A model generated the notes under the pieces. The model did no database searches. It saw nothing but the letters and a program-made list of their open reading frames with translations, and was not told the origin of the DNA. This document shows, in pieces, positions 38,022 to 48,020 of a stretch of DNA of 64,000 nt. The stretch's first letter is position 1, and each line of letters opens with the position of its first letter. Location of the stretch: the NCBI RefSeq assembly GCF_000260435.1, contig NZ_BACQ01000014.1, positions 1 to 64,000 of the forward strand, written 5' to 3'. The position numbers and the translations under genes are program-made. This stretch comes from Lacticaseibacillus zeae DSM 20178 = KCTC 3804 (GTDB taxonomy: Bacteria > Bacillota > Bacilli > Lactobacillales > Lactobacillaceae).

Positions 38022-38673
38022 GACCCTCCTGTAGCTTTAAAAACCGGTTGATGTCGGCAACGGCGCTGGCCTTTTGATCATAACCCTTCGGATCGAGTCG
38101 CTTGGCTTCATCCAGATAATGGCTGCCATCTTTGCCAGCGGCACTTAACGCCATGCCATAAGTAAACAGAATTTGTGGTTGCTTGTCGTCTAGCAACGGC
38201 TTCAAAATGTCCGCTGCCGCGTCAAATGCCTGCGCTGCCAACAACAGATCGGCTGCAAGTAAGGCCGCGTCGGTTTGTTTAGGCGCCAATTCGTGGGCAG
38301 TGAGGGCAAATGCCAACGCTTTCTTGGGCTGGCCCGCTTGTTGATAACTCAACGCCAACATATAGGTGGCATCATTTTTGAGGTGCTTGTCCTTGCGACA
38401 CTTGGCAAACCAGGCTGCTGCGGCTGGATAATCCGCCTGGGCATAGGCAAATAAGCCGGCCGTGTATTGGAGTTCAATATCAGTCGGGAAAAGGTTGCGG
38501 GCTTTGGCAAGGAGTTCACCCGCCTGATCCAAAGCTTTCAAACTGATGAGCATTGTTGCCAACATGGCATAGCGCTTAGGATCTTTAGGTGCAGCATCAA
38601 TGGCTTTGACTGCTGCATGAATGGCTTCTTCGTGTTTTCCTTGGTTAAATGCGGTTAAAATATCTGAATCCAT
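38005..38673 (-). CDS. Tetratricopeptide repeat protein
   Basis: The 222-residue helical protein has about five TPR-like units (for example HEEAIHAAVKAIDAAPKDP, AGELLAKARNLFPTD and KALAFALTAHELAPKQ). It is presumably a protein-binding scaffold; function unknown. A homologous TPR gene sits between mnmA and recD2 in many Bacilli, as here. The frame opens earlier at a TTG, but AAAGAGG five bases before the ATG at 38673 marks the start. It overlaps recD2 by 17 nt, indicating co-expression. Confidence 0.88.
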   Translation of the reverse strand: MDSDILTAFNQGKHEEAIHAAVKAIDAAPKDPKRYAMLATMLISLKALDQAGELLAKARNLFPTDIELQYTAGLFAYAQADYPAAAAWFAKCRKDKHLKNDATYMLALSYQQAGQPKKALAFALTAHELAPKQTDAALLAADLLLAAQAFDAAADILKPLLDDKQPQILFTYGMALSAAGKDGSHYLDEAKRLDPKGYDQKASAVADINRFLKLQEGHDGQA

Positions 38674-38715
38674 AACAACCTCTTTACTCATATCGTGGTC
38701 ATGCTGTGTCAAAAA

Positions 38716-39378
38716 TCAAATGGTGTCGGTTGGTTTTGGCGGTTCTGGTAAAAAGCCGGTCTCGTTCCAGTCGATTAATTTAAACGGCAAACTTGGTCCA
38801 TCTGCCTGTAAAATCGTCACGCTGCTGTTTGTAAGGCCACCGTCTTTGCGAATCTCGGCTAATGGCGTCCCCAGCAAGCTTTGAATGACTGCAGCCAACG
38901 CGGCGCCATGACTGACGTACAACAAATTGGCCTCACCGGTTCGATCCATTGCGACCGTCGCAACAATGGCCGGAATGGCGCGATTGATCAGCTGGGGAAA
39001 CGACTCGCCATGAATTTTTCGCGGATCATAAGCAGCCGGTTCATGCCGAAAAGCATGTAGCTCTTGCGGAAAGTGCTTGGCAACGTCACTGAACGTCATG
39101 CCTTCCATTTTGCCCAAGTTGAATTCGCGCAACGCCGGCATAACCGTTAACGGAATCGTCTCATTTAAATCTTTGATTAAAGTCTGCGCCGTCACCCGCG
39201 CACGTTTGAGCGGACTCACATAGGCGTGGGCAAAAGGAATGCCACGCAAATAGTCGGCTAATGCCTTGATTTGCTCAAAACTTTCCGGAAGCAACGGGGA
39301 GTCCCCATTTCCGCCTTGATAACGTCCTTGATTATTCCATTCGGTTTTGCCATGGCGTACAAAATATAATTTGGTCAC
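38716..39378 (-). CDS. Histidine phosphatase (phosphoglycerate mutase-like)
   Basis: The 220-residue protein has the catalytic RHGKTEW motif (residue 8 onward) with GRYQGGNGDSPLL, and the second His in VSHGAALAAVI. It is a member of the large phosphoglycerate mutase superfamily; most such stand-alone genes in lactobacilli are broad phosphatases rather than the glycolytic enzyme. The GTG at 39378 lies 8 nt after AAAGGAG; a GTG three codons upstream overlaps that site. It leads the run towards TPR, recD2 and the acetyltransferase. Confidence 0.9.
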   Translation of the reverse strand: MTKLYFVRHGKTEWNNQGRYQGGNGDSPLLPESFEQIKALADYLRGIPFAHAYVSPLKRARVTAQTLIKDLNETIPLTVMPALREFNLGKMEGMTFSDVAKHFPQELHAFRHEPAAYDPRKIHGESFPQLINRAIPAIVATVAMDRTGEANLLYVSHGAALAAVIQSLLGTPLAEIRKDGGLTNSSVTILQADGPSLPFKLIDWNETGFLPEPPKPTDTI

Positions 39379-39480
39379 GAGCCGCACTCCTTTTACGTCT
39401 TAACCTTTTCATTATCAGTATTTTCGCCATAAATATCAAGCACACTCAGGGATGGATCAAAACTGACAAGTGGTACCTTT

Positions 39481-39594
39481 AACGCGTTCGCCGGCGCAGG
39501 AGTCTGCGTGTAAGGACCTTGGTCGCAATGGCAAAGAACGCCATCACGCCCAAGGCCACCTACACTCCGACTCCTAAGCGCGCCGGCTCACGCT
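39481..39594. repeat. Complete copy of the dispersed palindromic repeat
   Basis: The left arm starts AACGCGTTCGCCGGCGCAGG and runs through GTGTAAGGACCTTGGTCGCAATGGC. The right arm returns from GCCATCACGCCCAAGG to CGCGCCGGCTCACGCT. The arms are about 50 bp, imperfectly complementary, around a short centre. It lies in the 640-bp gap between the phosphatase start and the mnmA stop. Confidence 0.85.
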
Positions 39595-39688
39595 TAAAAA
39601 ATCGTGGCTGAGCCATAATTTTACGAGAACGTTCATGGATTAATGAATCACGAACAATCAAAAAAGCTGAGGCAATAAGTTCCGAGTC

Positions 39689-39870
39689 GTGCCAAACTCC
39701 GCAATCTCCGGCCAGCTGGGGCTGGCGACGCGAAGCTAGAGCGGAGACGGCGCTTTGAGCCAGAAGCCCGCTGTCTCAAAGTCGCCTAACAACATCAGCG
39801 ACAAAGCCCGGTCGCTGTGTTGTTTGCACGGCTGAGCCCCATCTGGCCTACGATTACTCCGCTTTGGCAC
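39689..39870. repeat. Multi-hairpin palindromic element, unlike the other repeat family
   Basis: The ends are complementary: GTGCCAAA..GGCCAGCTGGGGCT (39689-39723) against AGCCCCATCTGGCC..TTTGGCAC (about 39835-39870). Between them are two more hairpins: GGCGCTTTGAG / CTCAAAGTCGCC (39749-39786) and AACAACATCAGCGA / TCGCTGTGTTGTT (39788-39823). The whole can fold as a multi-branched structure of about 182 nt. It contains no ORF. It may be a non-autonomous mobile element or a structured RNA. Confidence 0.7.
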
Positions 39871-39910
39871 TCATAGCTTAAATGACCTCACTGAATTACC
39901 CCATAGAAAC

Positions 39911-39960
39911 AAAAGATGAACATACTCTCGATAACGACAAAGAGTATGTTCATCTTTTTT
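39911..39960 (-). terminator. Terminator of mnmA
   Basis: AGATGAACATACTCT and AGAGTATGTTCATCT pair perfectly over 15 bp around a 12-nt loop, flanked by A and T runs on both sides. It lies about 60 nt after the mnmA stop. Confidence 0.85.
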
Positions 39961-40020
39961 AGTCTGGCTGTGAATTATGACCCAGCCTCTGAAGCTTTTC
40001 TAATCGGTCATTACTCGTTA

Positions 40021-41346
<1,326 letters not shown>

Positions 41347-43617
41347 TTATGCCCGCCGTTCCGGAGCTTCGTTATATTGGCGCAATGCCTGGCCAGTACG
41401 GGATTGTTTGACCTGCATACTAGCTTCCGGGGTTCCGGCGTATAAAATCCGCCCACCATAAATGCCAGCATCAGGACCCATATCAATTAACCAGTCTGCC
41501 TGACTGATGACTTGCAAGTTGTGTTCGACAATGATCAGTGAATTTCCGGCAGCCACCAAATCGTCAAACAAGCGCAACAATTTGGTGATGTCCTGTAGGT
41601 GGAGGCCGGCTGTCGGTTCATCGAGTAAGTACACTTCACCGGTGCGGTTTAATTCAACCGCCAGCTTAAGGCGCTGCTTTTCCCCACCGGACAACGTTGT
41701 CAGCGGCTGACCGAGTGTTAGGTAATCAAGCCCCACGCGCGCCATATTCCGTAACGGCTTGGCAATCTCACTTGTTTCAGCGAAAAAGGTTTGCGCCTTG
41801 GCAATCGGCATTTGTAACACGTCGGCAATATTTTGGCCGTGATAGGTGTAACTCAGTGCCTGATCGTTATAACGGCGCCCGTGGCACTGTTCGCAGACGG
41901 AGACAACCGGATCCATGAAGGCCATATTCGTGATCGTCACACCTTTACCTTTGCAGCGTGGGCAGGCGCCGCGACCGTTGTAGCTAAACCAACTGCTACC
42001 AACATGGTTAGCGTGAGCAAAAACTTTGCGAATCGGGTCAAGAATTTTCAGGTAAGTTGCCGGCGTCGAGCGAATATTGGCGCCGATGTCGGTCTGCGCC
42101 AGATCAATGTATGGCACCGTCAGATGATCGCGTAATGCGCTGACCAGCGTACTTTTACCTGATCCGGCGACTCCGGAAATCACGGTTTCGATACCCAGGG
42201 GAATAACGGCGTGGACGTCTTTCAGATTGTGCCGGTGAATGTGGGGCAAATCCAGCGTTGTCTTGGCTGGCCGCGGCTTGCGAAACGTCAGTCGCTGTTT
42301 AAGCAGTCGCCCAGTGAGCGCCTGGCTAGCCAGCAACTGCGGATAAGTGCCGGTGAACGTGATGTGGCCACCGGTTGTGCCGGCACCGGGACCGACTTCG
42401 ACAATGTAATCGCCTAATGCAATTAACGCCGGATTGTGTTCGACAATCAAAATCGTGTTGCCTTTTTGCTTTAACCGCACTAGTGCCCGCTTAATTAATT
42501 CAATGTCATGCGGATGGAGGCCGACGCTGGGTTCATCAAGAATATAAACCATGTCAACCAAGGCGCTGGTCAGGAATTTAGCGATTTTGATGCGTTGGGT
42601 CTCACCGCCGGAAAGTGTTTCTGTCGGCCGATCTAATGAAAGGTACCCTAGCCCGATATCAATCAAAGCATCGATTTTCCGTAGCAGTTCGCGAATCACA
42701 TCTTGCGCTAATGGAACCTGAATTTTCTTCAAAAACTCCCGCACATTGATCAGATCCATTTTTAGGACCTGCGCAATATTGGTCTGATTGATGAGGCAAG
42801 TCAACACTTCCGGACGCAAGCGCGTGCCATGGCATGCAGGGCAGGGTTTGCGCGTCACGATTTCAGCAAGTGCTGCCTTATGGTGCTCCGCTTCTTTCTT
42901 ACCAATAATCGACCGCTTGATGCGCGGCACAACCCCTTCATACAGCGCCGTTCGTGGCCACTTGGCAGGCGCATGTTGGAGCGTCTGCTGCGGCGCATAT
43001 AACAATAATTTCATTTCTTCCGGTGTGTAATCCCGCAACGGTTTATCGTTGTCAAACAACCCACTATAGGCATAGCGCCGCCACCGCCAAGTATCCGGCC
43101 CAAAGCTGACGAATGTGATAGCCCCTTCGTTTAATGATTTGTTTGGATCGATCAACTTTTTAACGTCAATATCATCGACATAGCCGAGTCCCTGACAGGT
43201 TTGACACATCCCCTGTGGCAGGTTGAATGAAAAGGTATCCGAATAACCGATGAAGGGTTTGCCGATCCGGGAAAACAACAGCCTTAAAAGTGAATAAATC
43301 CCGGTATAGGTAGCTAGGGTCGACCGCGCATTTTTCCCGATTCGTTTTTGCTCAACCACGATGGCCACCGGTAAATGGTCAATCGAACCCACGTCGGGCT
43401 GGCCATACTTGGGCAGATATTGCTGGGTAAAGCTCGGAAAGGTTTCGTTTAGTTCCCGGCGCGATTCAGCCGCGATGGTATCAAAGACCAACGACGACTT
43501 GCCTGATCCAGAACGCCCGACGAAAACGGAAATGGCGTACTTTGGAACTTTAATATTCACATGTTGCAGATTGTTCTGATTGGCGTTATGAACTTCGATG
43601 AAGCCGTGTTCGAACAT
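41347..43617 (-). CDS. Short UvrA-like ABC ATPase (UvrA paralog)
   Basis: The 756-residue protein has the UvrA double-ABC layout but is some 190 residues shorter than UvrA. Walker A motifs are GRSGSGKSSL and GVAGSGKSTL; signatures are LSGGETQRIKIAK and LSGGEKQRLKLA; Walker B motifs are ILDEPSVGLHP and LLDEPTAGLHL. Zinc-binding pairs CQTCQG, CPACHG, CPRCKG and CEQCHG are present. The UvrB-binding region seems reduced. Such class III paralogs include drug-resistance proteins that remove intercalators from DNA, so a damage or drug-tolerance role is more likely than canonical excision repair. It sits between mnmA and DUF1831, interrupting a usual pairing. Confidence 0.9.
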   Translation of the reverse strand: MFEHGFIEVHNANQNNLQHVNIKVPKYAISVFVGRSGSGKSSLVFDTIAAESRRELNETFPSFTQQYLPKYGQPDVGSIDHLPVAIVVEQKRIGKNARSTLATYTGIYSLLRLLFSRIGKPFIGYSDTFSFNLPQGMCQTCQGLGYVDDIDVKKLIDPNKSLNEGAITFVSFGPDTWRWRRYAYSGLFDNDKPLRDYTPEEMKLLLYAPQQTLQHAPAKWPRTALYEGVVPRIKRSIIGKKEAEHHKAALAEIVTRKPCPACHGTRLRPEVLTCLINQTNIAQVLKMDLINVREFLKKIQVPLAQDVIRELLRKIDALIDIGLGYLSLDRPTETLSGGETQRIKIAKFLTSALVDMVYILDEPSVGLHPHDIELIKRALVRLKQKGNTILIVEHNPALIALGDYIVEVGPGAGTTGGHITFTGTYPQLLASQALTGRLLKQRLTFRKPRPAKTTLDLPHIHRHNLKDVHAVIPLGIETVISGVAGSGKSTLVSALRDHLTVPYIDLAQTDIGANIRSTPATYLKILDPIRKVFAHANHVGSSWFSYNGRGACPRCKGKGVTITNMAFMDPVVSVCEQCHGRRYNDQALSYTYHGQNIADVLQMPIAKAQTFFAETSEIAKPLRNMARVGLDYLTLGQPLTTLSGGEKQRLKLAVELNRTGEVYLLDEPTAGLHLQDITKLLRLFDDLVAAGNSLIIVEHNLQVISQADWLIDMGPDAGIYGGRILYAGTPEASMQVKQSRTGQALRQYNEAPERRA

Positions 43618-43766
43618 CTAGCGTCCCCCTAACCATTCTTGTGCTTGCTGACGCGCGCTCATCACAACGCGCCGGCTTACGCTAAAAAAACTTTTAATAA
43701 TACCAGCTTAGCACTTTTGATTTGCAGACATGACCATCACGGCGATTCAATCATTCATGCTCAACG

Positions 43767-43806
43767 AAAAAAGCAGCAATCTCCTCACACAAGAAGATTA
43801 CTGCTG
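43767..43806 (-). terminator. Terminator of the mtnN-desulfurase-DUF1831 unit
   Basis: AGCAGTAATCTTC and GGAGATTGCTGCT pair (one wobble), followed by TTTTTT on the minus strand. Further along, at about 43660-43683, a fragment resembling the right end of the palindromic repeat (CGCGCCGGCTTACGCT) remains. Confidence 0.85.
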
Positions 43807-43819
43807 GTTTCAAACCCGA

Positions 43820-44161
43820 TTACTTAGGTTCAATAACGCCGCGTTCAATTAAATTGTTAACCCAGTATTGATACTGTTCAACATTTTCTTTGGTACGGTC
43901 GTTTTTAAAAATGTTAATCGCCTTTAGGCCGTTCCCAGTAGTTACATCAAGTTGAAACTTGTCCAGGTTCTTCGCCACCGTCATTTTGAGCTTATTCGCC
44001 GTCGTGTACGGTGAGTTAGGATCCAGAGACCGTTGCAACTGAAAATTGCCATTCTTGGTTTGAACAAAGCCAAGATCGATCAACGTGAACCGTTTCAACT
44101 CTGAACCAATTCGATAAGTCTTCGGATCGCCTTGCGCAGATCCTGTGGGTGCTAATGCCAT
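43820..44161 (-). CDS. DUF1831 family protein
   Basis: The 113-residue soluble protein of unknown function is typical of lactobacilli (DPKTYRIGSELKRFTLIDLGF; ending YQYWVNNLIERGVIEPK). Homologs lie next to a cysteine desulfurase and mnmA, so a link to tRNA thiolation or sulfur transfer is plausible but unproven. The frame continues upstream only because it reads through the palindromic repeat; AGGAGG at about 44172 sets the ATG at 44161. The repeat ends 18 nt before the start codon. Confidence 0.88.
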   Translation of the reverse strand: MALAPTGSAQGDPKTYRIGSELKRFTLIDLGFVQTKNGNFQLQRSLDPNSPYTTANKLKMTVAKNLDKFQLDVTTGNGLKAINIFKNDRTKENVEQYQYWVNNLIERGVIEPK

Positions 44162-44178
44162 TATGAAACATCCTCCTG

Positions 44179-44291
44179 AGCGTGAACCGGCGCGCTCGGA
44201 GTCGGAGTGTAAGTGGCCTTGGGTGTGATGGCGGTCTCTGCCATTGCGACCGAGGTCCTTACACGCAGACTCCTGCGCTGGCGAACGCATT
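44179..44291. repeat. Complete copy of the dispersed palindromic repeat, inside an operon
   Basis: This copy is inverted relative to the one at 39481. It starts AGCGTGAACCGGCGCGC and returns to GCGCTGGCGAACGCATT, with CCATTGCGACCGAGGTCCTTA in the other arm. A separate end fragment (GCGTGAACCGGCGCGTT) follows at 44301-44317. It occupies the space between the desulfurase stop and the ribosome-binding site of DUF1831, so the cotranscript would carry a hairpin of about 110 nt there. Confidence 0.85.
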
Positions 44292-44368
44292 AATGTGTGA
44301 GCGTGAACCGGCGCGTTAATATGAGCGTGAACACGCTTTACTAACATTAAGTTTAGCATATCATGCGG

Positions 44369-45532
44369 CTACTGTGCGGCTTGTTTAGCAGCCAGCCGTT
44401 GCACAATCGGCAGTAGCGTATCAATGAAGGCTTGAATATCTTCCTGAGTGGTCTGTGCCCCAAATGAAATACGGATTGATTCGCCCAACCGCGGGCTATC
44501 CGCACCAAACATTGCGGTCAGGACGTGCGAAGGCTCCAGCGACCCCGCCGTGCAGGCAGATCCGCCTGAAACAGCCACACCAGCCAAATCGAGGTTGGTT
44601 TGTAAGGCATAGGTGGAAATGTCCTTCAGCCATAAGTTGAAAACATGATTGACATTGTCAGGTCTGATGTCGCCATTAATTGCGTAAGGAATGTCGGCAT
44701 CATCTAAAGCGTTCATGATTTGTTTCTTGAAGCCAAGATATTTGGTCTGGCGCTTTGCCTTTTCTTCAGAAGTGATCAGCTCAACGGCCTTTGCAAAACC
44801 GGCGATACCGGCAATATTTTCGGTGCCTGCACGGCGTTTTAGTTCTTGCTCGCCGCCTTTTAGCAAAGATGGAAATTGCACTTTGGGATCGCGATATAAG
44901 AAGCCGATCCCCTTTGGTCCGTTGATTTTGTGCGCGGACACACTCAACATATCAATGTGCTGGGCTTTGACATCAATATCCAGTAATCCATATGCCTGGG
45001 TGGCATCTGTGTGGAACCAAGCTTGATGATCAACCAGCCGTTCGCCGATGTCAGTGATCGGCATGCGGCTACCGACTTCGTTGTTGCCCATCATGATCGT
45101 AACCAGAATCGTATCATCATCCAAGGCCGCGTCAAAATCAGCCAACCGAATCCGCCCATTTTCGTCAACCGGCAGATAGGTGACCCGGAAGCCCTCTTTT
45201 TCCAAAGCCTTCAGTGGCTGTAAGACCGAGGGATGTTCAATCGCAGTTGTAATGATGTGCTTTCCCAAAGCAGCGCGGGCATGCGCCGTCTGGGTAATGG
45301 CCGTATTGTTGCTTTCGGTGGCACCGCTGGTAATCACCATCTCGCCAGGTTGGGCATGAATCGAGTCGGCCAGAACTTTCCGACTCTTATCCATCACCGT
45401 ATGTGCCTCTCGACCAAACCAGTGCGTCGAACTCGCGTTACCAAAGTCATGCTGCATTTGATCCGTCATCGTCTGAATAACCTCAGGCGCCGTTGGTGTT
45501 GTAGCTGCATTATCAAGATAAATATGTTGCAT
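44369..45532 (-). CDS. Cysteine desulfurase (IscS/NifS family, YrvO-like)
   Basis: This PLP enzyme removes sulfur from cysteine as a persulfide. The 387 residues start YLDNAATTPTAPEV and contain TSGATESNN, the PLP Lys in SVSAHKINGPKG (near 205) and the catalytic loop Cys in SGGSACTAGSLEPSHVL. The proximity to mnmA and DUF1831 and the absence of any Fe-S scaffold gene nearby suggest it is the YrvO-type donor for tRNA thiolation. It lies 13 nt after mtnN. Confidence 0.96.
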   Translation of the reverse strand: MQHIYLDNAATTPTAPEVIQTMTDQMQHDFGNASSTHWFGREAHTVMDKSRKVLADSIHAQPGEMVITSGATESNNTAITQTAHARAALGKHIITTAIEHPSVLQPLKALEKEGFRVTYLPVDENGRIRLADFDAALDDDTILVTIMMGNNEVGSRMPITDIGERLVDHQAWFHTDATQAYGLLDIDVKAQHIDMLSVSAHKINGPKGIGFLYRDPKVQFPSLLKGGEQELKRRAGTENIAGIAGFAKAVELITSEEKAKRQTKYLGFKKQIMNALDDADIPYAINGDIRPDNVNHVFNLWLKDISTYALQTNLDLAGVAVSGGSACTAGSLEPSHVLTAMFGADSPRLGESIRISFGAQTTQEDIQAFIDTLLPIVQRLAAKQAAQ

Positions 45533-45545
45533 AAAAAATCAGCTC

Positions 45546-46256
45546 CTAGTCATGCTGAGATGCCTGTAAATGGGCAAAGAACTGCAACAACATCGCGGCA
45601 CTTTGCTCACCTGCTTTAATCACAAACTTGTCAAAATCAACCCCGGATTGCTCATCGGCCACGTCACTCATGGCGCGAATCACAACAAATGGCGTGTGGA
45701 ACTCTTTGGCAACTTGGCCGACTGCCGCACCTTCCATTTCACTGGCAAGTGCCTGCGGATAGGTTTTCAAAATACGGGCAATGGCTTCTTTCCCGTTAAT
45801 AAATTGGTCCCCCGATACAATCAAGCCTACTTTAGGCGTCAAACCAGTTGCCGCAGCCGCTGTTTGAATTTGCGTCACATATGACATGCCTGCTTCAAAG
45901 ATCTGTGGCTGTTGCGGAAGTTGCCCCGGCAAGTAGCCAAAGGCCGTAGCATCCACATCGTGATAAGCCACGCCACTGGAAATAACCACATCGCCGATCG
46001 CCAAGCCGTGGCCAATGCCACCGGCACTACCGGTATTAATGACAACGTCAGGTTTATAAGTCGCCAACAGCAATGCCGCTGTCATCGCGGCTTGCACCTT
46101 GCCAATGCCGGATTGTACCAAAATCACATCGACATCGCCGATTTTACCTTCAAAATAATGTTGACTGGCAATAACCGTCTCTTTTTGCTGGGTTTGCCGC
46201 GCCAACAACGTGCGAATTTCCTCTTCCATCGCACAAATCACACCGACTTTAATCAA
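45546..46256 (-). CDS. mtnN: 5'-methylthioadenosine/S-adenosylhomocysteine nucleosidase
   Basis: MtnN (Pfs) cleaves adenine from methylthioadenosine and S-adenosylhomocysteine, feeding methionine salvage and the activated methyl cycle. The 236 residues begin VGVICAMEEEIRTLL (with the catalytic Glu near 12) and contain NTGSAGGIGHGLAIGDVV, ASEMEGAAVGQVA and VIRAMSDVAD. It heads a sulfur-related run with the desulfurase and DUF1831. Confidence 0.97.
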   Translation of the reverse strand: MIKVGVICAMEEEIRTLLARQTQQKETVIASQHYFEGKIGDVDVILVQSGIGKVQAAMTAALLLATYKPDVVINTGSAGGIGHGLAIGDVVISSGVAYHDVDATAFGYLPGQLPQQPQIFEAGMSYVTQIQTAAAATGLTPKVGLIVSGDQFINGKEAIARILKTYPQALASEMEGAAVGQVAKEFHTPFVVIRAMSDVADEQSGVDFDKFVIKAGEQSAAMLLQFFAHLQASQHD

Positions 46257-46322
46257 AAAATCCCCTCGTTCTTTCTACAAAATATGACGCTATTTTTACG
46301 CCTCGTAGGTCCGCTACATCCC

Positions 46323-46583
46323 TTAGCCAAAATAAAGAACCAAAAAGACAATCACAATCAATCCAAAGACAATGCCAATCGCCCAATTCAGCCGCTTCTT
46401 GAGACTATTCACTTTACGAAAAGTGATTTCATCAAAACGTGCCGCCTTAACCTCTGGCTTGTCCCGCGTCTGCCGGGCGTATTCTTTTTCCACTTCAACC
46501 CGTTTGGCTTCGCGATCACGAGCTTCCTGCTTCTTTTTCTTCTGGGCTTCACGGTAGGCTTTACGCGTGTTAACTTCTGCCAT
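46323..46583 (-). CDS. Small protein with charged N-terminus and C-terminal membrane helix
   Basis: The 86-residue protein has a very basic, probably coiled-coil N-terminal half (KAYREAQKKKKQEARDREAKR) and one C-terminal transmembrane helix (about residues 67-84, WAIGIVFGLIVIVFLVLYF). I know no function. It overlaps the Nudix gene by 14 nt, so it is translated from the same message. Its topology would leave the charged part in the cytosol. Confidence 0.8.
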   Translation of the reverse strand: MAEVNTRKAYREAQKKKKQEARDREAKRVEVEKEYARQTRDKPEVKAARFDEITFRKVNSLKKRLNWAIGIVFGLIVIVFLVLYFG

Positions 46584-47115
46584 GCTGTTCCTCCTGCTGC
46601 TGCCAATAAAACAAGGCTAACAACGTCTTACTGTCACAAATTCGGCCATCATCGACTGCTTGTTGGGCTTCATCAAAGGTTAGCCAATGACTGTTCACAA
46701 ATTCATCGGCATCTTGCGGCAGGCGCTGATCAGCGGGGGTCAATTCGCGAGCCAAAAAAAGTGCCATGGTCGCATCCGAAAAGCCAAGTGATTGAAAATA
46801 ACTGGCAAGCGGCTGCCAATTCAACGCTTCTAAACCGGTTTCTTCATTTAATTCGCGTTGGGCAGCAGCCAGTGGCATCTCGCCTTGGTGGATCTTACCA
46901 GCAGGAATTTCCAGCGTTGCCTGGCCAACAGTCGACCGAAACTGACTGACAAACAAGGCTTGATGTCCTCTCAACGCCAAAATGCCCGCAGCCGGCTGTG
47001 CACGCACGATTTCCCGCTTAGCTGTCTGATCATCGGCCAGTTTAACCGTCAGTTCATCTACTGCTACCAATTCACCCGTAAATACCCGTTGTTGTGCAAT
47101 CGGTTTTTCCTCCAT
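46570..47115 (-). CDS. Nudix hydrolase, ADP-ribose pyrophosphatase type
   Basis: The 181-residue enzyme has a complete Nudix box (GKIHQGEMPLAAAQRELNEE, then TGLE, about residues 74-97) preceded by the LEIPAG segment common to ADP-ribose pyrophosphatases such as NudF. It probably hydrolyses ADP-ribose to AMP and ribose 5-phosphate. GAGGCGG-type ribosome-binding sequence precedes the ATG. It is divergent from xpaC. Confidence 0.92.
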   Translation of the reverse strand: MEEKPIAQQRVFTGELVAVDELTVKLADDQTAKREIVRAQPAAGILALRGHQALFVSQFRSTVGQATLEIPAGKIHQGEMPLAAAQRELNEETGLEALNWQPLASYFQSLGFSDATMALFLARELTPADQRLPQDADEFVNSHWLTFDEAQQAVDDGRICDSKTLLALFYWQQQEEQHGRS

Positions 47116-47296
47116 CGCAGCCGCCTCCTCGTCCTATTTAGTCACAAGTGCCAAGCCGTCAATCAACGAATCGTTAACCGACTCAAAACGTTGCCAAACA
47201 CTACTTTTATGAAAGATCATGTCATCAGCTTACACCAGCAAACGATGCAATGCTTGATCTTAACAAAAAATTTGCGAATATCCAACTTCCGGCTGA

Positions 47297-47324
47297 TAGT
47301 CAACCTATAGGACTGTGCTAAACT
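47297..47324 (+). promoter_or_regulatory. xpaC-telA promoter
   Basis: TAGTCA (47297-47302), 16 bp and TAAACT (47319-47324), the latter preceded by TGC as an extended -10, 29 nt before the GTG start. Confidence 0.5.
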
Positions 47325-47352
47325 AAACTCAAACGAAAGAGGAAGTGATCTC

Positions 47353-48015
47353 GTGGCCACAAGCAAACGTATTCGCATTTGGCGAATCATACTCTGGGCC
47401 GCCATGGGTGCGGTATTAGGTGCCTTATCCGGGCGTTGGGCAATCGCTGTTTTTGTCGGCGTTGTGTTTGCCTTCGCTCGCTTTATCGGTGAACTAAGCC
47501 GGCCGAAGCCAAAATCCACCAGTCTGCCAAGTTTGGATCCAAAAATGGCTGAACACTATGCGGCTTCCGGATTAAGTGATGAAGAAATCAAACTTTTTAG
47601 AAAGACCATGGCTGAACTTGCCGATCAAATTCGGACCATTGAAGCATTGACCAAGCAAGTGCCAAAGCTTCGTGCGCTCACACTTAATACCGATTTGATC
47701 GATTTGCTGCATGCTTATTTTGAGGCGCTGGTGCAAGCTCCGCAGCGGCTGACAGACGCCGGCACTTTTGTCTATCAACAGGTCCCGAATCTGTTGGATT
47801 TAATGCAGAAATATGCCCAAATCACACACCATGAAGTCAAAACGGCTGATACCTACGAAACGTTAGATAAAGCTTTTGAAACGATGACCGGGATGGCGGG
47901 CAAGATCCGTACCGATTATCAAGCCTTCATTAAAGATGACTTGGATGACCTGGATAGCGATGTCCGCCTTGCCAAGAAACACCTTGATCCTAATAAGATG
48001 CATGAAACGGAGTGA
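47353..48015 (+). CDS. xpaC: XpaC-like protein (5-bromo-4-chloroindolyl phosphate hydrolysis family)
   Basis: The 220-residue protein has two N-terminal membrane helices (about residues 9-45, separated by a short GRW turn) and a helical cytosolic C-terminal part with acidic end. The family was named for a phosphatase-like phenotype in Bacillus; the biochemical role is unresolved. It is next to telA, the same pairing as Bacillus yceG/H-like and xpaC-yaaN loci, which suggests one envelope-stress function. The start is GTG at 47353, after GAGGAAG. Confidence 0.85.
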   Translation: MATSKRIRIWRIILWAAMGAVLGALSGRWAIAVFVGVVFAFARFIGELSRPKPKSTSLPSLDPKMAEHYAASGLSDEEIKLFRKTMAELADQIRTIEALTKQVPKLRALTLNTDLIDLLHAYFEALVQAPQRLTDAGTFVYQQVPNLLDLMQKYAQITHHEVKTADTYETLDKAFETMTGMAGKIRTDYQAFIKDDLDDLDSDVRLAKKHLDPNKMHETE

Positions 48016-48020
48016 CCAAC

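Noticed and set aside
39689-39870. 6S RNA or tmRNA as identity of the structured element
   Set aside because: There is no long central bubble typical of 6S RNA and no tRNA-like ends or tag frame for tmRNA; the multi-hairpin fold fits neither.
44162-44359. 66-codon N-terminal extension of the DUF1831 protein
   Set aside because: It translates the palindromic repeat; AGGAGG and family length support the ATG at 44161.
45912-46949. 345-codon plus-strand frame across mtnN, the small membrane protein and the Nudix gene
   Set aside because: It spans three good minus-strand genes with conserved motifs and has no family resemblance or initiation signal.
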